IMG/VR virus record: IMGVR_UViG_3300020156_000021
Location: 64,001 to 128,000 of that record
DNA from: a virus
DNA: 64,000 nucleotides
Reading direction: 5' to 3' (one strand)
Part shown: piece by piece, positions 35,286-44,152 of the stretch
Numbering within the stretch: position 1 is the first letter of the stretch
How the letters are laid out: every line of letters begins with the position of its first letter
Translations under genes and position numbers: made by a program
The notes under the pieces: generated by a model
Seen by the model: the letters and a program-made list of their open reading frames with translations, nothing else
Database searches by the model: none
Told to the model about the DNA's origin: nothing

Positions 35286-36081
35286 ATTTAACCTCATTTA
35301 ATTCATTTTTAAAGTTAAACTTCATAATATCAACTAATACCTCATTTAATATTTCTTCAACTTTTTTATCCACTACAACAGGATTATTATTCATATAATC
35401 AGTTTTAATCTGATAAGTTTCATCACATAATGTCTTTGCTATTATTCTTGCTTCTTCTAAAGTATGAACACCCCTTTTAACATCAATTAAATATTCCTTG
35501 TTTTTTGATATTAAACAATCGTCATACTTTTCTCCTACTATATACCTTTTAATAAATTCATTAAGTCTAATAATATGATGCAATTGCTTTGGATCATACC
35601 CAAACTTTTCAATCTTATCAACGATTGTAGGATATAGATGTTCAAGGGCTTTATACTTTTCCATACTAGTACCACTAATACAATTTAGTGAAGCATAATT
35701 ATTGTAATGAGCAATTTTTTCATTATTATCAATAAGTCTCTGAACAAATTTCTCATATTTAGGGTTAATGATTTTATATCTTGTAAAGAGAATTTCTACA
35801 AAATTAATATTCTGCTTTTTAAAACAATCAAACATTAATCTTATATCTTTAAGATCACAATGTTCGTTATTTTCAAGAACATGAGTAGTGCTTATTGGAG
35901 ACTTATTTAATACAAAATCATCAAATCTAGGTAGTAAAATAGCCTTTGAATCTATATCACTATTCTCATAAGCCAAACCATAGTTCTGAGAACCTTGAAG
36001 GAATACCCCTACAATTTCATAACCCATTTTTTCTACTTCATTATAATGTTGTTGTAACCTATTTATTATTTTACTATTCAT
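35278..36081 (-). CDS. pol-beta-fold nucleotidyltransferase
   Basis: 267 aa. QGSQNYG (29-35) and SDIDSKA (41-47) are the GS-x(n)-DxD motif of nucleotidyltransferases, with a third acidic site likely near VEILFTR. C-terminal helical part. Wedged between RNA ligase and kinase with 8-base overlaps on both sides. It may add nucleotides to, or modify, RNA ends before ligation; that step is inference. Confidence 0.8.
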   Translation of the reverse strand: MNSKIINRLQQHYNEVEKMGYEIVGVFLQGSQNYGLAYENSDIDSKAILLPRFDDFVLNKSPISTTHVLENNEHCDLKDIRLMFDCFKKQNINFVEILFTRYKIINPKYEKFVQRLIDNNEKIAHYNNYASLNCISGTSMEKYKALEHLYPTIVDKIEKFGYDPKQLHHIIRLNEFIKRYIVGEKYDDCLISKNKEYLIDVKRGVHTLEEARIIAKTLCDETYQIKTDYMNNNPVVVDKKVEEILNEVLVDIMKFNFKNELNEVKYE

Positions 36082-37390
36082 TAACAGCACCTTCAATTGA
36101 ATTTTCTTCTTCCATATCTAAAACATCACTTTCTTTAACTATACCTTCAAGAACCTTAAACGAAAAGTTCTTATGTTTATATGCTGTAAACTTTTCTTTA
36201 TTGTCTATTCTTACAACCACCCCTTCTCTAACGTGAGTCTTTCCAACAGGATCAGCACCATCCACATATGTATTAATTCTATTCATAAGATCATCCTGTG
36301 TTGTAAATATAAACTTATCAAACTCAAGACAATGTTTTAATCCCATCTGTTCACAACGAAGTTTAACTAAATGCCAGGGATATTCAATGACATCTCCATT
36401 TTCATTTGTCATAGTCATTCTATAAACATAAATATCATTTTGACCTACTCCACACCCATATGTAAATCTAGTTGTATCACCATATTGTTTGATAAATTCT
36501 TTATCATTCGTTTTCTTATTACTACATTCCGGCATTATTGTGTGACTGTCATGGTCATAACCTACTACTTCATAAAATATTTCTTCTCCCTTACGAAGTT
36601 TACCTACAAAGAAATCATGCCATTGCTTTCTAAAATCATCACTACCATAATAACCATTATCATAATTCTTTAAAGTAACCCTTCTAGTTCCTGATATATA
36701 ATCCCAAGTTTTCTTAATAGGTAATTCAATTTTAAAAAAGCTTAATATTTTATGTATCCAATACGGCACAATTGTTTTTGTTTCTTTCATAGTATAAGCT
36801 GTTCGTTGAGATGTTCCATGCATTTTTAGAGTTATATAGCAAGTATCCCCTTCTTTGAATTGATGCATATTATAGGCAAGTTGAGCCGTATCAATATGTT
36901 CATCAAAAAAAGGAAACGAGTCTTTCTCAATAATCTTATTTTTATGCTTTTTACCTGATAAATTTTGATTATTACTTTTATTTCTTTTTGGTATATATTT
37001 TTCACAAATTACTATACCATTAAGAGTAGTAATAACATCTCCTTCATGTAAATCTTCTATATTACAAAACTTCTCAAGACTTTTCAAAGGCATAAAAAGT
37101 CCATCTGATTTTTCTCCTCTAAGTTTTAAAGTTGAAACATGCCTTTTATCAGGTTCGAGATACCCTCCAATATTATTTCCAGCTTCATCTTTTTTACGAA
37201 GAAGATTGTTTGCTTCGCAATATTCCATCCCTAAACGACCATCTGTAGGAAAATAACAGCCTAATTCATTATCTTGTGTTTTTAAATCTACAATTACATA
37301 ATTCCCAAAACAAGTTCCTACTTGAAGCCTATCAGCATTGGTATGTTTTCTTAAATCTTTAATTCTAGTTATGTATGCATTGTAACTCAA
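36074..37390 (-). CDS. RNA ligase, Rnl5/DraRnl-like
   Basis: 438 aa. Lys189 in LKMHGTS is the adenylated lysine (KxHGTS variant of KxDG); VGYDHDSHTIM and VREGVVVRI supply later nucleotide-binding motifs, with terminal YKHKNFSFKV as motif V. The ~130-residue N-terminal OB-like region and overall length match Deinococcus DraRnl (Rnl5). First gene of the repair operon, with its own promoter. Confidence 0.85.
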   Translation of the reverse strand: MSYNAYITRIKDLRKHTNADRLQVGTCFGNYVIVDLKTQDNELGCYFPTDGRLGMEYCEANNLLRKKDEAGNNIGGYLEPDKRHVSTLKLRGEKSDGLFMPLKSLEKFCNIEDLHEGDVITTLNGIVICEKYIPKRNKSNNQNLSGKKHKNKIIEKDSFPFFDEHIDTAQLAYNMHQFKEGDTCYITLKMHGTSQRTAYTMKETKTIVPYWIHKILSFFKIELPIKKTWDYISGTRRVTLKNYDNGYYGSDDFRKQWHDFFVGKLRKGEEIFYEVVGYDHDSHTIMPECSNKKTNDKEFIKQYGDTTRFTYGCGVGQNDIYVYRMTMTNENGDVIEYPWHLVKLRCEQMGLKHCLEFDKFIFTTQDDLMNRINTYVDGADPVGKTHVREGVVVRIDNKEKFTAYKHKNFSFKVLEGIVKESDVLDMEEENSIEGAVNE

Positions 37391-37408
37391 TTAACTTCTC
37401 TCCTTTTA

Positions 37409-37437
37409 TGATAACATTTATTTTGCTATTATGTCAA
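37409..37437 (-). promoter_or_regulatory. promoter of the RNA-repair operon
   Basis: TTGACA 37432-37437, TTATCA 37409-37414 (TATCAT is possible with spacing 18), spacing 17. Directly upstream of the ligase gene (start 37390). Confidence 0.65.
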
Positions 37438-37467
37438 TAGTTATTTTTCAATATGTTAAATTAAATT

Positions 37468-38187
37468 TTAAATATTATCTCCTTTTGCTTCATTACAAAT
37501 AGAACACATAGTTTGATAGTTAGAAATTTCGTTTTGACCTCCTTTACTTTTAGGAATAATGTGATCTTTTGTTAATAAAATTTCTTCACCTTTTTCATTA
37601 ATTCCATATAAATTGAAATGCCATCTTAATGATTTCCAATCACGTTCTTTTGCAAAATATTTCCCTTGTAATCCACAACAAACACATTTTGTTCCGCTTT
37701 TTATAAATGTTTTATATCTATCACTTGCCATATGAATCTTGTCACCATCAAATTCTACCAAATCTTCATTATCTTTTTTACCATCAACAATAGCTTTATT
37801 CAATACAACTTCAATAGGGTAAATATCTTTTCTAATATAATTTTGATGAGCTTTTCCGAAACTTGGATTAGTTATAAATTTTTCACACCATGTACTAAGA
37901 GTATCTTGAAAATCATTAATATTATCTATATAAACATTATCCGTATAATTTATAAAACATAACTGTAAGCAAGGTCTATCATCATCATTATTAATAATTG
38001 TAATACTTAATACAATCTTTTCTTTAGCTTTTAAATGATATTGATTTTTCGATGGCCTAGACATACATGCACCAAATCTATTATCATTTAATTTCCACAC
38101 AATTGATTTGAGACATTCTTTTGCTCCAGGTATTATTTTATTAATTGGATTCCAATTTGGATTATTTGTAAATTTAATGTTTTTCAT
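37468..38187 (-). CDS. HNH endonuclease, 239 aa
   Basis: C-terminal HNH module: CVCCGLQGKYF, KDHIIPKSKGGQNE and CSICNEAKGDN. The N-terminal ~160 residues resemble the beta-rich scaffold of phage homing nucleases. Free-standing. Typical ornamental homing gene next to the repair operon. Confidence 0.85.
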   Translation of the reverse strand: MKNIKFTNNPNWNPINKIIPGAKECLKSIVWKLNDNRFGACMSRPSKNQYHLKAKEKIVLSITIINNDDDRPCLQLCFINYTDNVYIDNINDFQDTLSTWCEKFITNPSFGKAHQNYIRKDIYPIEVVLNKAIVDGKKDNEDLVEFDGDKIHMASDRYKTFIKSGTKCVCCGLQGKYFAKERDWKSLRWHFNLYGINEKGEEILLTKDHIIPKSKGGQNEISNYQTMCSICNEAKGDNI

Positions 38188-38234
38188 AGATATTCTCCTA
38201 TTCTATTTGGTTGAGATGAAATCAGATATCTGTG

Positions 38235-38471
38235 TTAACTTAACGTCACTGGTGTTTTACCTTCATCTACTTCTCTTATTCCTTTAAGTTTTCCAAGATT
38301 ATAAGCTAATGTAATCATTCTCATAATCCTTAAACTCTTTGTTTGATGTGACAATTTGTCAAGATAAGGATTTGCTAATTCTTCATCAGTAAACTTCCAA
38401 TGGTCTTGTTTAATCCAATTAAGTGTTCTTTCATAATGTTTTTTTAGTTTTTCATCATTCCATTTATACAT
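38235..38471 (-). CDS. hypothetical helical protein, 78 aa
   Basis: Basic helical protein (WNDEKLKKHYERTLNWIK). Weak site (CATGGAG). Unknown. Confidence 0.6.
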   Translation of the reverse strand: MYKWNDEKLKKHYERTLNWIKQDHWKFTDEELANPYLDKLSHQTKSLRIMRMITLAYNLGKLKGIREVDEGKTPVTLS

Positions 38472-38491
38472 ATTTACTCCATGTTGATTAT

Positions 38492-38519
38492 ATGGGTTAA
38501 TATTTTACTATTAACCCAT
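38492..38519 (-). other. 11-bp hairpin after the 250-aa gene
   Basis: ATGGGTTAATA and TATTAACCCAT enclose TTTTAC, 15 bases past the stop at 38534; no minus-strand U-tract. Same class as other 3' hairpins here. Confidence 0.5.
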
Positions 38520-38533
38520 GTTTATTTTATTTA

Positions 38534-39286
38534 TTATAATACTGCTCCGTCATCAACTAATGAATTCATCAATGCTACATTATTTTCATCGTCTTGTAAA
38601 TACATTTCTATTGCAGATTTAACATCGCTAAGAGAAATAGGAGCATAGGCCTCTACAGTAATTGTTTTTGATTTTTCAGTTAGACTATTGTAAAGTAATA
38701 CTACAACCTTTTCTTCATTAATAGAAGAAATTTTGAATTTCAATTCTGACCTTAAATCAACCGATTCAATGACCTTATATTTGTTTACATATACTATATC
38801 ATTCTTTACATTAGTTACGTTTTCTTCATTAACCAAAACTTTGAATATTTTGTCTTTTATAGTAAGTAGATCTTCTTTAATTGAAGTATTTTTACTTATT
38901 TTTGTTACTGGATTATAATAAATGTTACTGTATGTAATAGTACCACTTGTAATCATACCAGCATAAATTTTACCATAATTATTTTCCTTTAAATCATCAT
39001 ATGCTCTTTTTTCTGTATATGCTTCTGTCTTTTCACCATGAAATATAGAACCTATTTCATGATCTTTATCATCTACATCTACAACAACATACATTTCAAA
39101 ATTACCATGTTCGTCAACTTCGATTTCATTTTCCTTTAAATACTCGTATAACTTTTCTTCCACACTCTTTTCCTCCTTTAAATTAGTGGTGCTATTTTGT
39201 TCAGTTTTATTCCAATATTTTATTACTTCATTCCAATATGCACCCACAAAATCAGAATTACTATGATATAATGCTTTTTTTAACAC
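38534..39286 (-). CDS. hypothetical protein, 250 aa
   Basis: Acidic, beta-rich repeats of KISSINEEKVVVLLYNS type; two short acidic-helix segments at the N-terminus. No known domain. AGGAGG upstream. Confidence 0.6.
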   Translation of the reverse strand: MLKKALYHSNSDFVGAYWNEVIKYWNKTEQNSTTNLKEEKSVEEKLYEYLKENEIEVDEHGNFEMYVVVDVDDKDHEIGSIFHGEKTEAYTEKRAYDDLKENNYGKIYAGMITSGTITYSNIYYNPVTKISKNTSIKEDLLTIKDKIFKVLVNEENVTNVKNDIVYVNKYKVIESVDLRSELKFKISSINEEKVVVLLYNSLTEKSKTITVEAYAPISLSDVKSAIEMYLQDDENNVALMNSLVDDGAVL

Positions 39287-39332
39287 TCTAAATCCTCCTT
39301 ATTTTAATTTTTAATGAAATAATTCTTTTATA

Positions 39333-39584
39333 TTAACTTCTCACTATATTATTTCTAATAGTTTCCTTACATTTATTACATATGCTTATATGTTTACCTG
39401 TTTCAATTTCTTCAAGCACATTTAAACTTGAATTCATACTATCACACCATTGACATTTTAATGTCTTTGGAATACATTCTTTTGTGCAACCAGTTCTTTC
39501 TCTACAACTTCGATTATCAAACATTGATCTTCCAGGTGGAGTACAGGCGATAGTCGTATCCCATCCTAATGATTTATAAGTCAT
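39333..39584 (-). CDS. zinc-ribbon protein, 83 aa
   Basis: Contains CTKEC, CQWCD and CNKCK pairs plus earlier cysteines, so probably two metal sites. Unknown. Confidence 0.65.
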   Translation of the reverse strand: MTYKSLGWDTTIACTPPGRSMFDNRSCRERTGCTKECIPKTLKCQWCDSMNSSLNVLEEIETGKHISICNKCKETIRNNIVRS

Positions 39585-39639
39585 TTTCTTCTCCTTTTCA
39601 AATCGTTACAGAAGTAACATTTTGAACACATTTATATTA

Positions 39640-40155
39640 TTAATCTTCTTCATATTCTTCTAATTTGCTTGTTGACCAAGAATATGAAACATTAGTTACG
39701 CAATTAAACTTTTTACCACAATCTGGGCATTCCTTTTCTTCTTCCATGTCTTCATAAGTATAATCATCGTCACCATGTTCAAACTCATAATCACAATAGG
39801 GGCATACAATTTTATCACAATTTATATGTTCATTTTCCCATTCTTGTCTTTTATCTTGCTTTTCTGAACCTTCTCTTGATATCCCTGTAAATAAACCAAC
39901 ACTTAAACCATTACTATGTTTATCCCAAGAAGTATCTTTTTCTTCACTAATCCAATGAACTTCTTCATGTTTATCAATAATTTTTTTCAATTCATAATCA
40001 TAAAATTTATCGCAAAAATAAGGACATTCTTTACTATTATGTATTAATTTACTTTCTTTTTCTCTTCCATAAATACCACACCAACGGCTAATATCACTTG
40101 TTGCATTTTCCCTAAATTTTCTTAAGCATCCCATTGTGTTACATTCCTTGCTCAT
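39640..40155 (-). CDS. zinc-ribbon protein, 171 aa
   Basis: CPYCDYEFEHGDDDYTYED then ECPDCGKKF form a ribbon at residues ~118-150; an N-terminal Cys cluster (ECNTMGC, CPYFC) may be a second site. The acidic tail ends EEYEED. Such ribbon plus acidic-tail proteins can be inhibitors or adaptors; no specific role known. Confidence 0.65.
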   Translation of the reverse strand: MSKECNTMGCLRKFRENATSDISRWCGIYGREKESKLIHNSKECPYFCDKFYDYELKKIIDKHEEVHWISEEKDTSWDKHSNGLSVGLFTGISREGSEKQDKRQEWENEHINCDKIVCPYCDYEFEHGDDDYTYEDMEEEKECPDCGKKFNCVTNVSYSWSTSKLEEYEED

Positions 40156-40200
40156 TTCAACCTCCTTACAGTTTCAATGAAACCAATCTTTCAACACGAT

Positions 40201-40503
40201 TTATTCATTATCTTCAATACCTTTATTTATTTCTGCTTCTAACCAATCTTCAGCATATGTATCCCATAAAAAATCCTGAACATTTTGAGCCATTGAACAC
40301 CTATCATCTAAACATTCATCTGGATCAACAAAGGCAAATTTCTTTAGTAACTCTATAGCCTTGATTAACATATTGTGTTCACTTACAATTAGTCTAAGTT
40401 CATCTCCCATATAATGTTCTGATGCTTCAATTATTAGCTGCCCATTAACATCATAAATACAATCATCACTTACATGCCATCTTAAATTATTATTCATAAT
40501 CAT
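40201..40503 (-). CDS. hypothetical protein, 100 aa
   Basis: Acidic alpha/beta protein with a C-terminal EINKGIEDNE. AGGAGG upstream. Unknown. Confidence 0.6.
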   Translation of the reverse strand: MIMNNNLRWHVSDDCIYDVNGQLIIEASEHYMGDELRLIVSEHNMLIKAIELLKKFAFVDPDECLDDRCSMAQNVQDFLWDTYAEDWLEAEINKGIEDNE

Positions 40504-40538
40504 CCTCCTAAATTTTTACTTGACATCAAAGAATCTTT

Positions 40539-40856
40539 CTATTCAAACATTTTATCTGGATCAGGTGTGTATGCCTCTCTTATTTTATGCTCTGGTATCT
40601 TTTTGGTTAATTTTATCAATCTATTTGCCTGTTTATCAGTAATCTTATGTTTCTTTCTAACTGCTTCTATCCAATCAAATATATTCTGTTGCTTACCACA
40701 TTCCTTCATATGCTTTAACTTATAAGAAAATAATAAATAAATATACCATTTAGGAACAACATCATCAAGGAATAAATTATATAATTTAATCCAAGGTTCG
40801 GATATAAGATACCACGTTAATTCTAACCAATCTAAAAAATTATCTTTATAATTCAT
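40539..40856 (-). CDS. hypothetical protein, 105 aa
   Basis: Aromatic N-terminal half, then a Lys-rich helix. GAGGTAA upstream. Unknown. Confidence 0.6.
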   Translation of the reverse strand: MNYKDNFLDWLELTWYLISEPWIKLYNLFLDDVVPKWYIYLLFSYKLKHMKECGKQQNIFDWIEAVRKKHKITDKQANRLIKLTKKIPEHKIREAYTPDPDKMFE

Positions 40857-40889
40857 AATTACCTCACTTGACTTGAAATAGATTTTCTA

Positions 40890-41072
40890 TCAACAATTAT
40901 CATTATTGATAACTTCATAAATTTGTTCACAGGCATTTGACAAACCAATTAATTCATCATTGCTTAATACAATGACAGGTAAATTGTTAACTTCTAATAC
41001 TACTTGCTCATCATTAATTTGCTTTATAGATATTTCTTGATCTAGTGTCGTATATATTTTAATTGCTCTCAT
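40890..41072 (-). CDS. hypothetical protein, 60 aa
   Basis: Beta-hairpin rich (EISIKQINDEQVVLEVNNLPVIVL) then a short helix. GAAGGAGT upstream. Unknown. Confidence 0.6.
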   Translation of the reverse strand: MRAIKIYTTLDQEISIKQINDEQVVLEVNNLPVIVLSNDELIGLSNACEQIYEVINNDNC

Positions 41073-41100
41073 TTTAATACTCCTTCCTTATACATATTAT

Positions 41101-41553
41101 TTAACCTTGATATTTTTGAAACAACTCAGCCATAGTCATATTGTTTTTCGCTGCTAAATCAACTGCTACTGCACAAATATTTCTTTCAGTAGTTACTCCT
41201 AATTCATCACAAAAATATTGAAGCAAATTTTTATAGTGTCTAGCCCAAGGATAGTCTTTATCATCTTGTCTACTATATCCATCCCAGGCATTAATGTAAT
41301 GACCATTAATATTATATCTATGACATACACTACATAAATTTGATCCTGCTGACCATCTCCACCAACCCCAATCATCTTGCCAATTTTTTTCTGAAATAGC
41401 ACATAGTTTATCATAGTCTTCATTCGATAATCTCCAAACTTGATAATCTTCGCAGTATTCCCAATGTTTATTTTTTATTTGATACATTTTTTGGGCATAA
41501 AGATTAAGTTCTTCAAATGCCTTATCAAGTTCTGCACCTAAAATTTCTATCAT
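41101..41553 (-). CDS. hypothetical protein, 150 aa
   Basis: Start at ATG 41553, with AAAGAGGTAAAT upstream. Trp-rich central region (WQDDWGWWRWSAGSN) and Cys pair CSVCH suggest a structured domain. No family recognised. Confidence 0.6.
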   Translation of the reverse strand: MIEILGAELDKAFEELNLYAQKMYQIKNKHWEYCEDYQVWRLSNEDYDKLCAISEKNWQDDWGWWRWSAGSNLCSVCHRYNINGHYINAWDGYSRQDDKDYPWARHYKNLLQYFCDELGVTTERNICAVAVDLAAKNNMTMAELFQKYQG

Positions 41554-41599
41554 TTTATTTACCTCTTTTAATGGACACAAAATTGATATTTTGATAAAC

Positions 41600-41833
41600 T
41601 TACCAACTTACTGAAAAATAACTTTCATTATATTGACTTCCTGAATCCACTTTATATCCTAAACTTTCTAACTTTATTTTATTAGGTTTTTCTATTGTCC
41701 CATTAAAACTAGTATAACGTTTACCTTCATCTATACATTTTTCTATTTCCTTTTCAATATCGTTCCATTGCCTACTTGCTTTTTCATATTGACCTTGTTC
41801 AACAACTTTTCTTGCTTCTTCTGCATTTCTCAT
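41600..41833 (-). CDS. hypothetical protein, 77 aa
   Basis: N-terminal charged helix (NAEEARKVVEQGQYEKASRQW) then beta segments. GAAAGGAG upstream. Unknown. Confidence 0.6.
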   Translation of the reverse strand: MRNAEEARKVVEQGQYEKASRQWNDIEKEIEKCIDEGKRYTSFNGTIEKPNKIKLESLGYKVDSGSQYNESYFSVSW

Positions 41834-41872
41834 AATGATCTCCTTTCTTTTTGACCAAATGAAGGTTTTATT

Positions 41873-42055
41873 TTAAGTAATTTTATGTGAAAACAAGTCA
41901 AATTTCCTAAGATACAAAAATGGGAAACAACACCAATAAACTGTTGCTATTTTATTTCCGTCATTATCATATGAATAATACATCCAAAATCCTAATATTG
42001 AATAAATTCTCTGCCATGTAGTTTTCTTTACAGGATAAATTTTTACCGAACTCAT
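41873..42055 (-). CDS. hypothetical protein, 60 aa
   Basis: Aromatic, possibly one membrane-associated segment (IYSILGFWMYYSY); ends in a basic hydrophobic tail. GAAAGGAG upstream. Unknown. Confidence 0.55.
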   Translation of the reverse strand: MSSVKIYPVKKTTWQRIYSILGFWMYYSYDNDGNKIATVYWCCFPFLYLRKFDLFSHKIT

Positions 42056-42091
42056 TTTTATTCTCCTTTCTCTTTGCTTAAAATGGATGTT

Positions 42092-42274
42092 TCAACACGA
42101 TTTACTTAACTTATCATAAAGCCTGGGATACCAAAACATAAACCCGAATAACCATATAATATCTATTACTATTGCGTAATTGCTATGCTCAAAGAATGTA
42201 AGTGTAAAAGCAACACTACCAGCAGTTAATATAATACCAACAATCATATATAATACAAATTTAAAGGCTGACAT
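42092..42274 (-). CDS. two-span membrane protein, 60 aa
   Basis: Hydrophobic stretches at about 4-22 (FKFVLYMIVGIILTAGSVAF) and 33-50. Two transmembrane helices, short loops. GGAGG upstream. Unknown. Confidence 0.65.
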   Translation of the reverse strand: MSAFKFVLYMIVGIILTAGSVAFTLTFFEHSNYAIVIDIIWLFGFMFWYPRLYDKLSKSC

Positions 42275-42435
42275 TATTTTTCCTCCATACTCTCATTACA
42301 TTTCCAACACAACATACTAATAAATCCTGCACAATCATCACATATTTCTCTACCACACTGGACACATTTACGTATTTCACTCTGATCTTCATATAAAGTA
42401 CCACAGTGACATTTATAAGCTTTTATTTCTTTCAT
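42274..42435 (-). CDS. zinc-ribbon protein, 53 aa
   Basis: ATG 42435 to TAA 42274. CHCG, CVQCGREICDDC and CWKC give three to four Cys pairs. Overlaps the following gene's start by one base; a promoter lies directly upstream (42460-42488), but its site is weak (AGGGG). Confidence 0.6.
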   Translation of the reverse strand: MKEIKAYKCHCGTLYEDQSEIRKCVQCGREICDDCAGFISMLCWKCNESMEEK

Positions 42436-42459
42436 AATATGTATAACCCCTATGATTTA

Positions 42460-42488
42460 ATCTTATCACTCTATCCTGTTTTTGTCAA
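42460..42488 (-). promoter_or_regulatory. sigma-A-type promoter
   Basis: TTGACA 42483-42488, TAAGAT 42460-42465, spacing 17. AATATTAATATAAAT-type box upstream of the -35. Drives the zinc-ribbon and membrane genes to the left. Confidence 0.75.
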
Positions 42489-42505
42489 TATTATTTATAT
42501 TAATA

Positions 42506-42760
42506 TTATATAAACTTTTTTAAATAATATATGCTATTCTCAGTAGTAAACACAAGATTGTTTTCGTCTTCTTGAATGTCAACGACATAAGAAGTCCTTG
42601 TCATCTTATTTCCATTATCATAAAACATAATAGCCTGATAACTTTTTTGAATGAATTCTGGATAATATGTAATCTCACGCATCCACCTATGTAATGATTT
42701 AGGAGTGTTATTATCACGTTCCAAAACTTTTATTATTTTTGCTCTTTGCAATTCTGACAT
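42506..42760 (-). CDS. hypothetical protein, 84 aa
   Basis: MSELQRAKIIKVLERDNNTPKS start with AAGGAGGTC; beta-rich C-terminus. Ends just before the promoter at 42460. Unknown. Confidence 0.6.
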   Translation of the reverse strand: MSELQRAKIIKVLERDNNTPKSLHRWMREITYYPEFIQKSYQAIMFYDNGNKMTRTSYVVDIQEDENNLVFTTENSIYYLKKFI

Positions 42761-42972
42761 GTTGACCTCCTTCTTAAATCTAAAAATGTTATAATAGTTG
42801 TAATAATCCACATAACTATAAAAAATATAAATATAGTTAGTCTTAATAGAAGTGATATTGCTGATTGATTATTAATAAACAATGACCAGAATACAAAATA
42901 ATTTATCAAAAATATTATTCCTGATTCAGCAATTATACCTACTATTGTAAATATTGCTTTTAATATTTTCAT
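42733..42972 (-). CDS. two-span membrane protein, 79 aa
   Basis: Hydrophobic segments at about 4-28 and 38-62, then a basic tail with CQNCKEQK, a possible cytoplasmic zinc knuckle. GAAAGGAT upstream. Unknown. Confidence 0.65.
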   Translation of the reverse strand: MKILKAIFTIVGIIAESGIIFLINYFVFWSLFINNQSAISLLLRLTIFIFFIVMWIITTIITFLDLRRRSTCQNCKEQK

Positions 42973-43001
42973 GTTATTATCCTTTCTTAATTAATAATTT
43001 A

Positions 43002-43265
43002 TTAGAACCAACTATCTTTTCTTTGAAAATGTACTCCTATATGATTTTCACATTTACTACATTTATATGTACTAGAATAACTATCTGAAAAATCTATATG
43101 AGATATAGTTGTAAAATTTTCATTACCGCAAGGGCATTTATAGCCATTTTCCGACTTTACTGCATTGGTGGTAATATACCCCCATCCTTCTTTAGATTTC
43201 TCGCAATTACACTGTTCTTTTTCTTGTACTTCTTTACCACAATAATAACATTTCCATTGACTCAT
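43002..43265 (-). CDS. zinc-ribbon protein, 87 aa
   Basis: Start at ATG 43265 (AAGGAGAT upstream). CYYCGKE, CNCE, CPCGNENF and CSKCE form two ribbons in series. Unknown target. Confidence 0.7.
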   Translation of the reverse strand: MSQWKCYYCGKEVQEKEQCNCEKSKEGWGYITTNAVKSENGYKCPCGNENFTTISHIDFSDSYSSTYKCSKCENHIGVHFQRKDSWF

Positions 43266-43281
43266 AATATTTATCTCCTTT

Positions 43282-43425
43282 TTAAATATTTGTACACTTA
43301 TTTTTAATCTCTTCATAATCTTCATTTAATGTGTTTAAAATAGTTCCACACATTGGACACATTTTCTTTGTGTATTTTCTGTAAATTTTACTATTACATT
43401 TTTTACATATAATATATAGTAGCAT
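43282..43425 (-). CDS. zinc-ribbon micro-protein, 47 aa
   Basis: ATG 43425 after AAGGAG; CKKC and CPMC knuckles, then an acidic tail. Tightly packed against its neighbour. Confidence 0.65.
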   Translation of the reverse strand: MLLYIICKKCNSKIYRKYTKKMCPMCGTILNTLNEDYEEIKNKCTNI

Positions 43426-43458
43426 TTCTGAACTCCTTAATAAAAGAACTATTTTGTA

Positions 43459-43857
43459 TTAATCTTCATATTCTTCGTCATCAAGCCAATCTGCTTCATA
43501 TCCATTATCTCTAAACGAATCTATTCTCCATCCAACACAAACCATTAAACCCTCATCTATTGAATGATCTTCTTGTGGTTCTTCTTCTTTCATCATTTTA
43601 TAACAATCTTGTACGGCTTCTTCACATATATAATCTCTCAATACTTTACCATTAGGATACGCTACCATAAGCCAATACCCTTCAAGCTCAGAATCGACTT
43701 TCAACATAATAGAAATATCTTCTTTATCATGTTCTTCATGAAAATCGGATACTCTTTCACACCATTCATCCATAATCTGCATTACTGTAAATTTACATTT
43801 ACCTTCATATTTATCTTCTCTACAAACTATTTTGTTAGCATCATCAATTATATTCAT
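43459..43857 (-). CDS. hypothetical acidic protein, 132 aa
   Basis: Start at ATG 43857 (AAGGAGAAAAAG upstream). Mixed protein with three isolated cysteines and a very acidic C-terminal DDEEYED. No known domain. Confidence 0.6.
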   Translation of the reverse strand: MNIIDDANKIVCREDKYEGKCKFTVMQIMDEWCERVSDFHEEHDKEDISIMLKVDSELEGYWLMVAYPNGKVLRDYICEEAVQDCYKMMKEEEPQEDHSIDEGLMVCVGWRIDSFRDNGYEADWLDDEEYED

Positions 43858-43872
43858 CTTTTTCTCCTTCAT

Positions 43873-44022
43873 TTATTTTATTACTTTGTAAAGTAATATA
43901 CCTACAATTGCTTTTGTGAGTATTATTATTACCATTGACAAATTAATTTTGTTATAGAGTATTGTGTCAATTATTACTGAAAAAGCAAAACTTATTAAGA
44001 CATTACGAGATAATTCTTTCAT
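43873..44022 (-). CDS. small membrane protein, 49 aa
   Basis: Two hydrophobic segments (FAFSVIIDTILY and MVIIILTKAIVGILLY). GAAAGGAG upstream. Preceded by a long structured leader. Confidence 0.6.
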   Translation of the reverse strand: MKELSRNVLISFAFSVIIDTILYNKINLSMVIIILTKAIVGILLYKVIK

Positions 44023-44152
44023 ATTTTTGTCTCCTTTCTTGATAAATATTTACATACATGGTAAACTATATTCATCAACACTTAGGAGACAACATGAGTG
44101 GGGAGTTGTGGGCAGCAACCATATAACTCCCCTACACCTTGCTTATATAATT
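44023..44152 (-). promoter_or_regulatory. structured 5' leader with mini-ORF
   Basis: A gene-free ~130-base leader follows the promoter. GGGGAGTT and AACTCCCC pair across about 17 bases, and a 15-codon frame (MVAAHNSPLMLSPKC) lies inside that hairpin after AGGGGAG. This could be an attenuation or translation-control leader; the reading frame is short and unverified. Confidence 0.4.

Noticed and set aside
41199-41423. Minus-strand ORF of 74 aa
   Set aside because: Out-of-frame shadow of the 150-aa gene at 41101.
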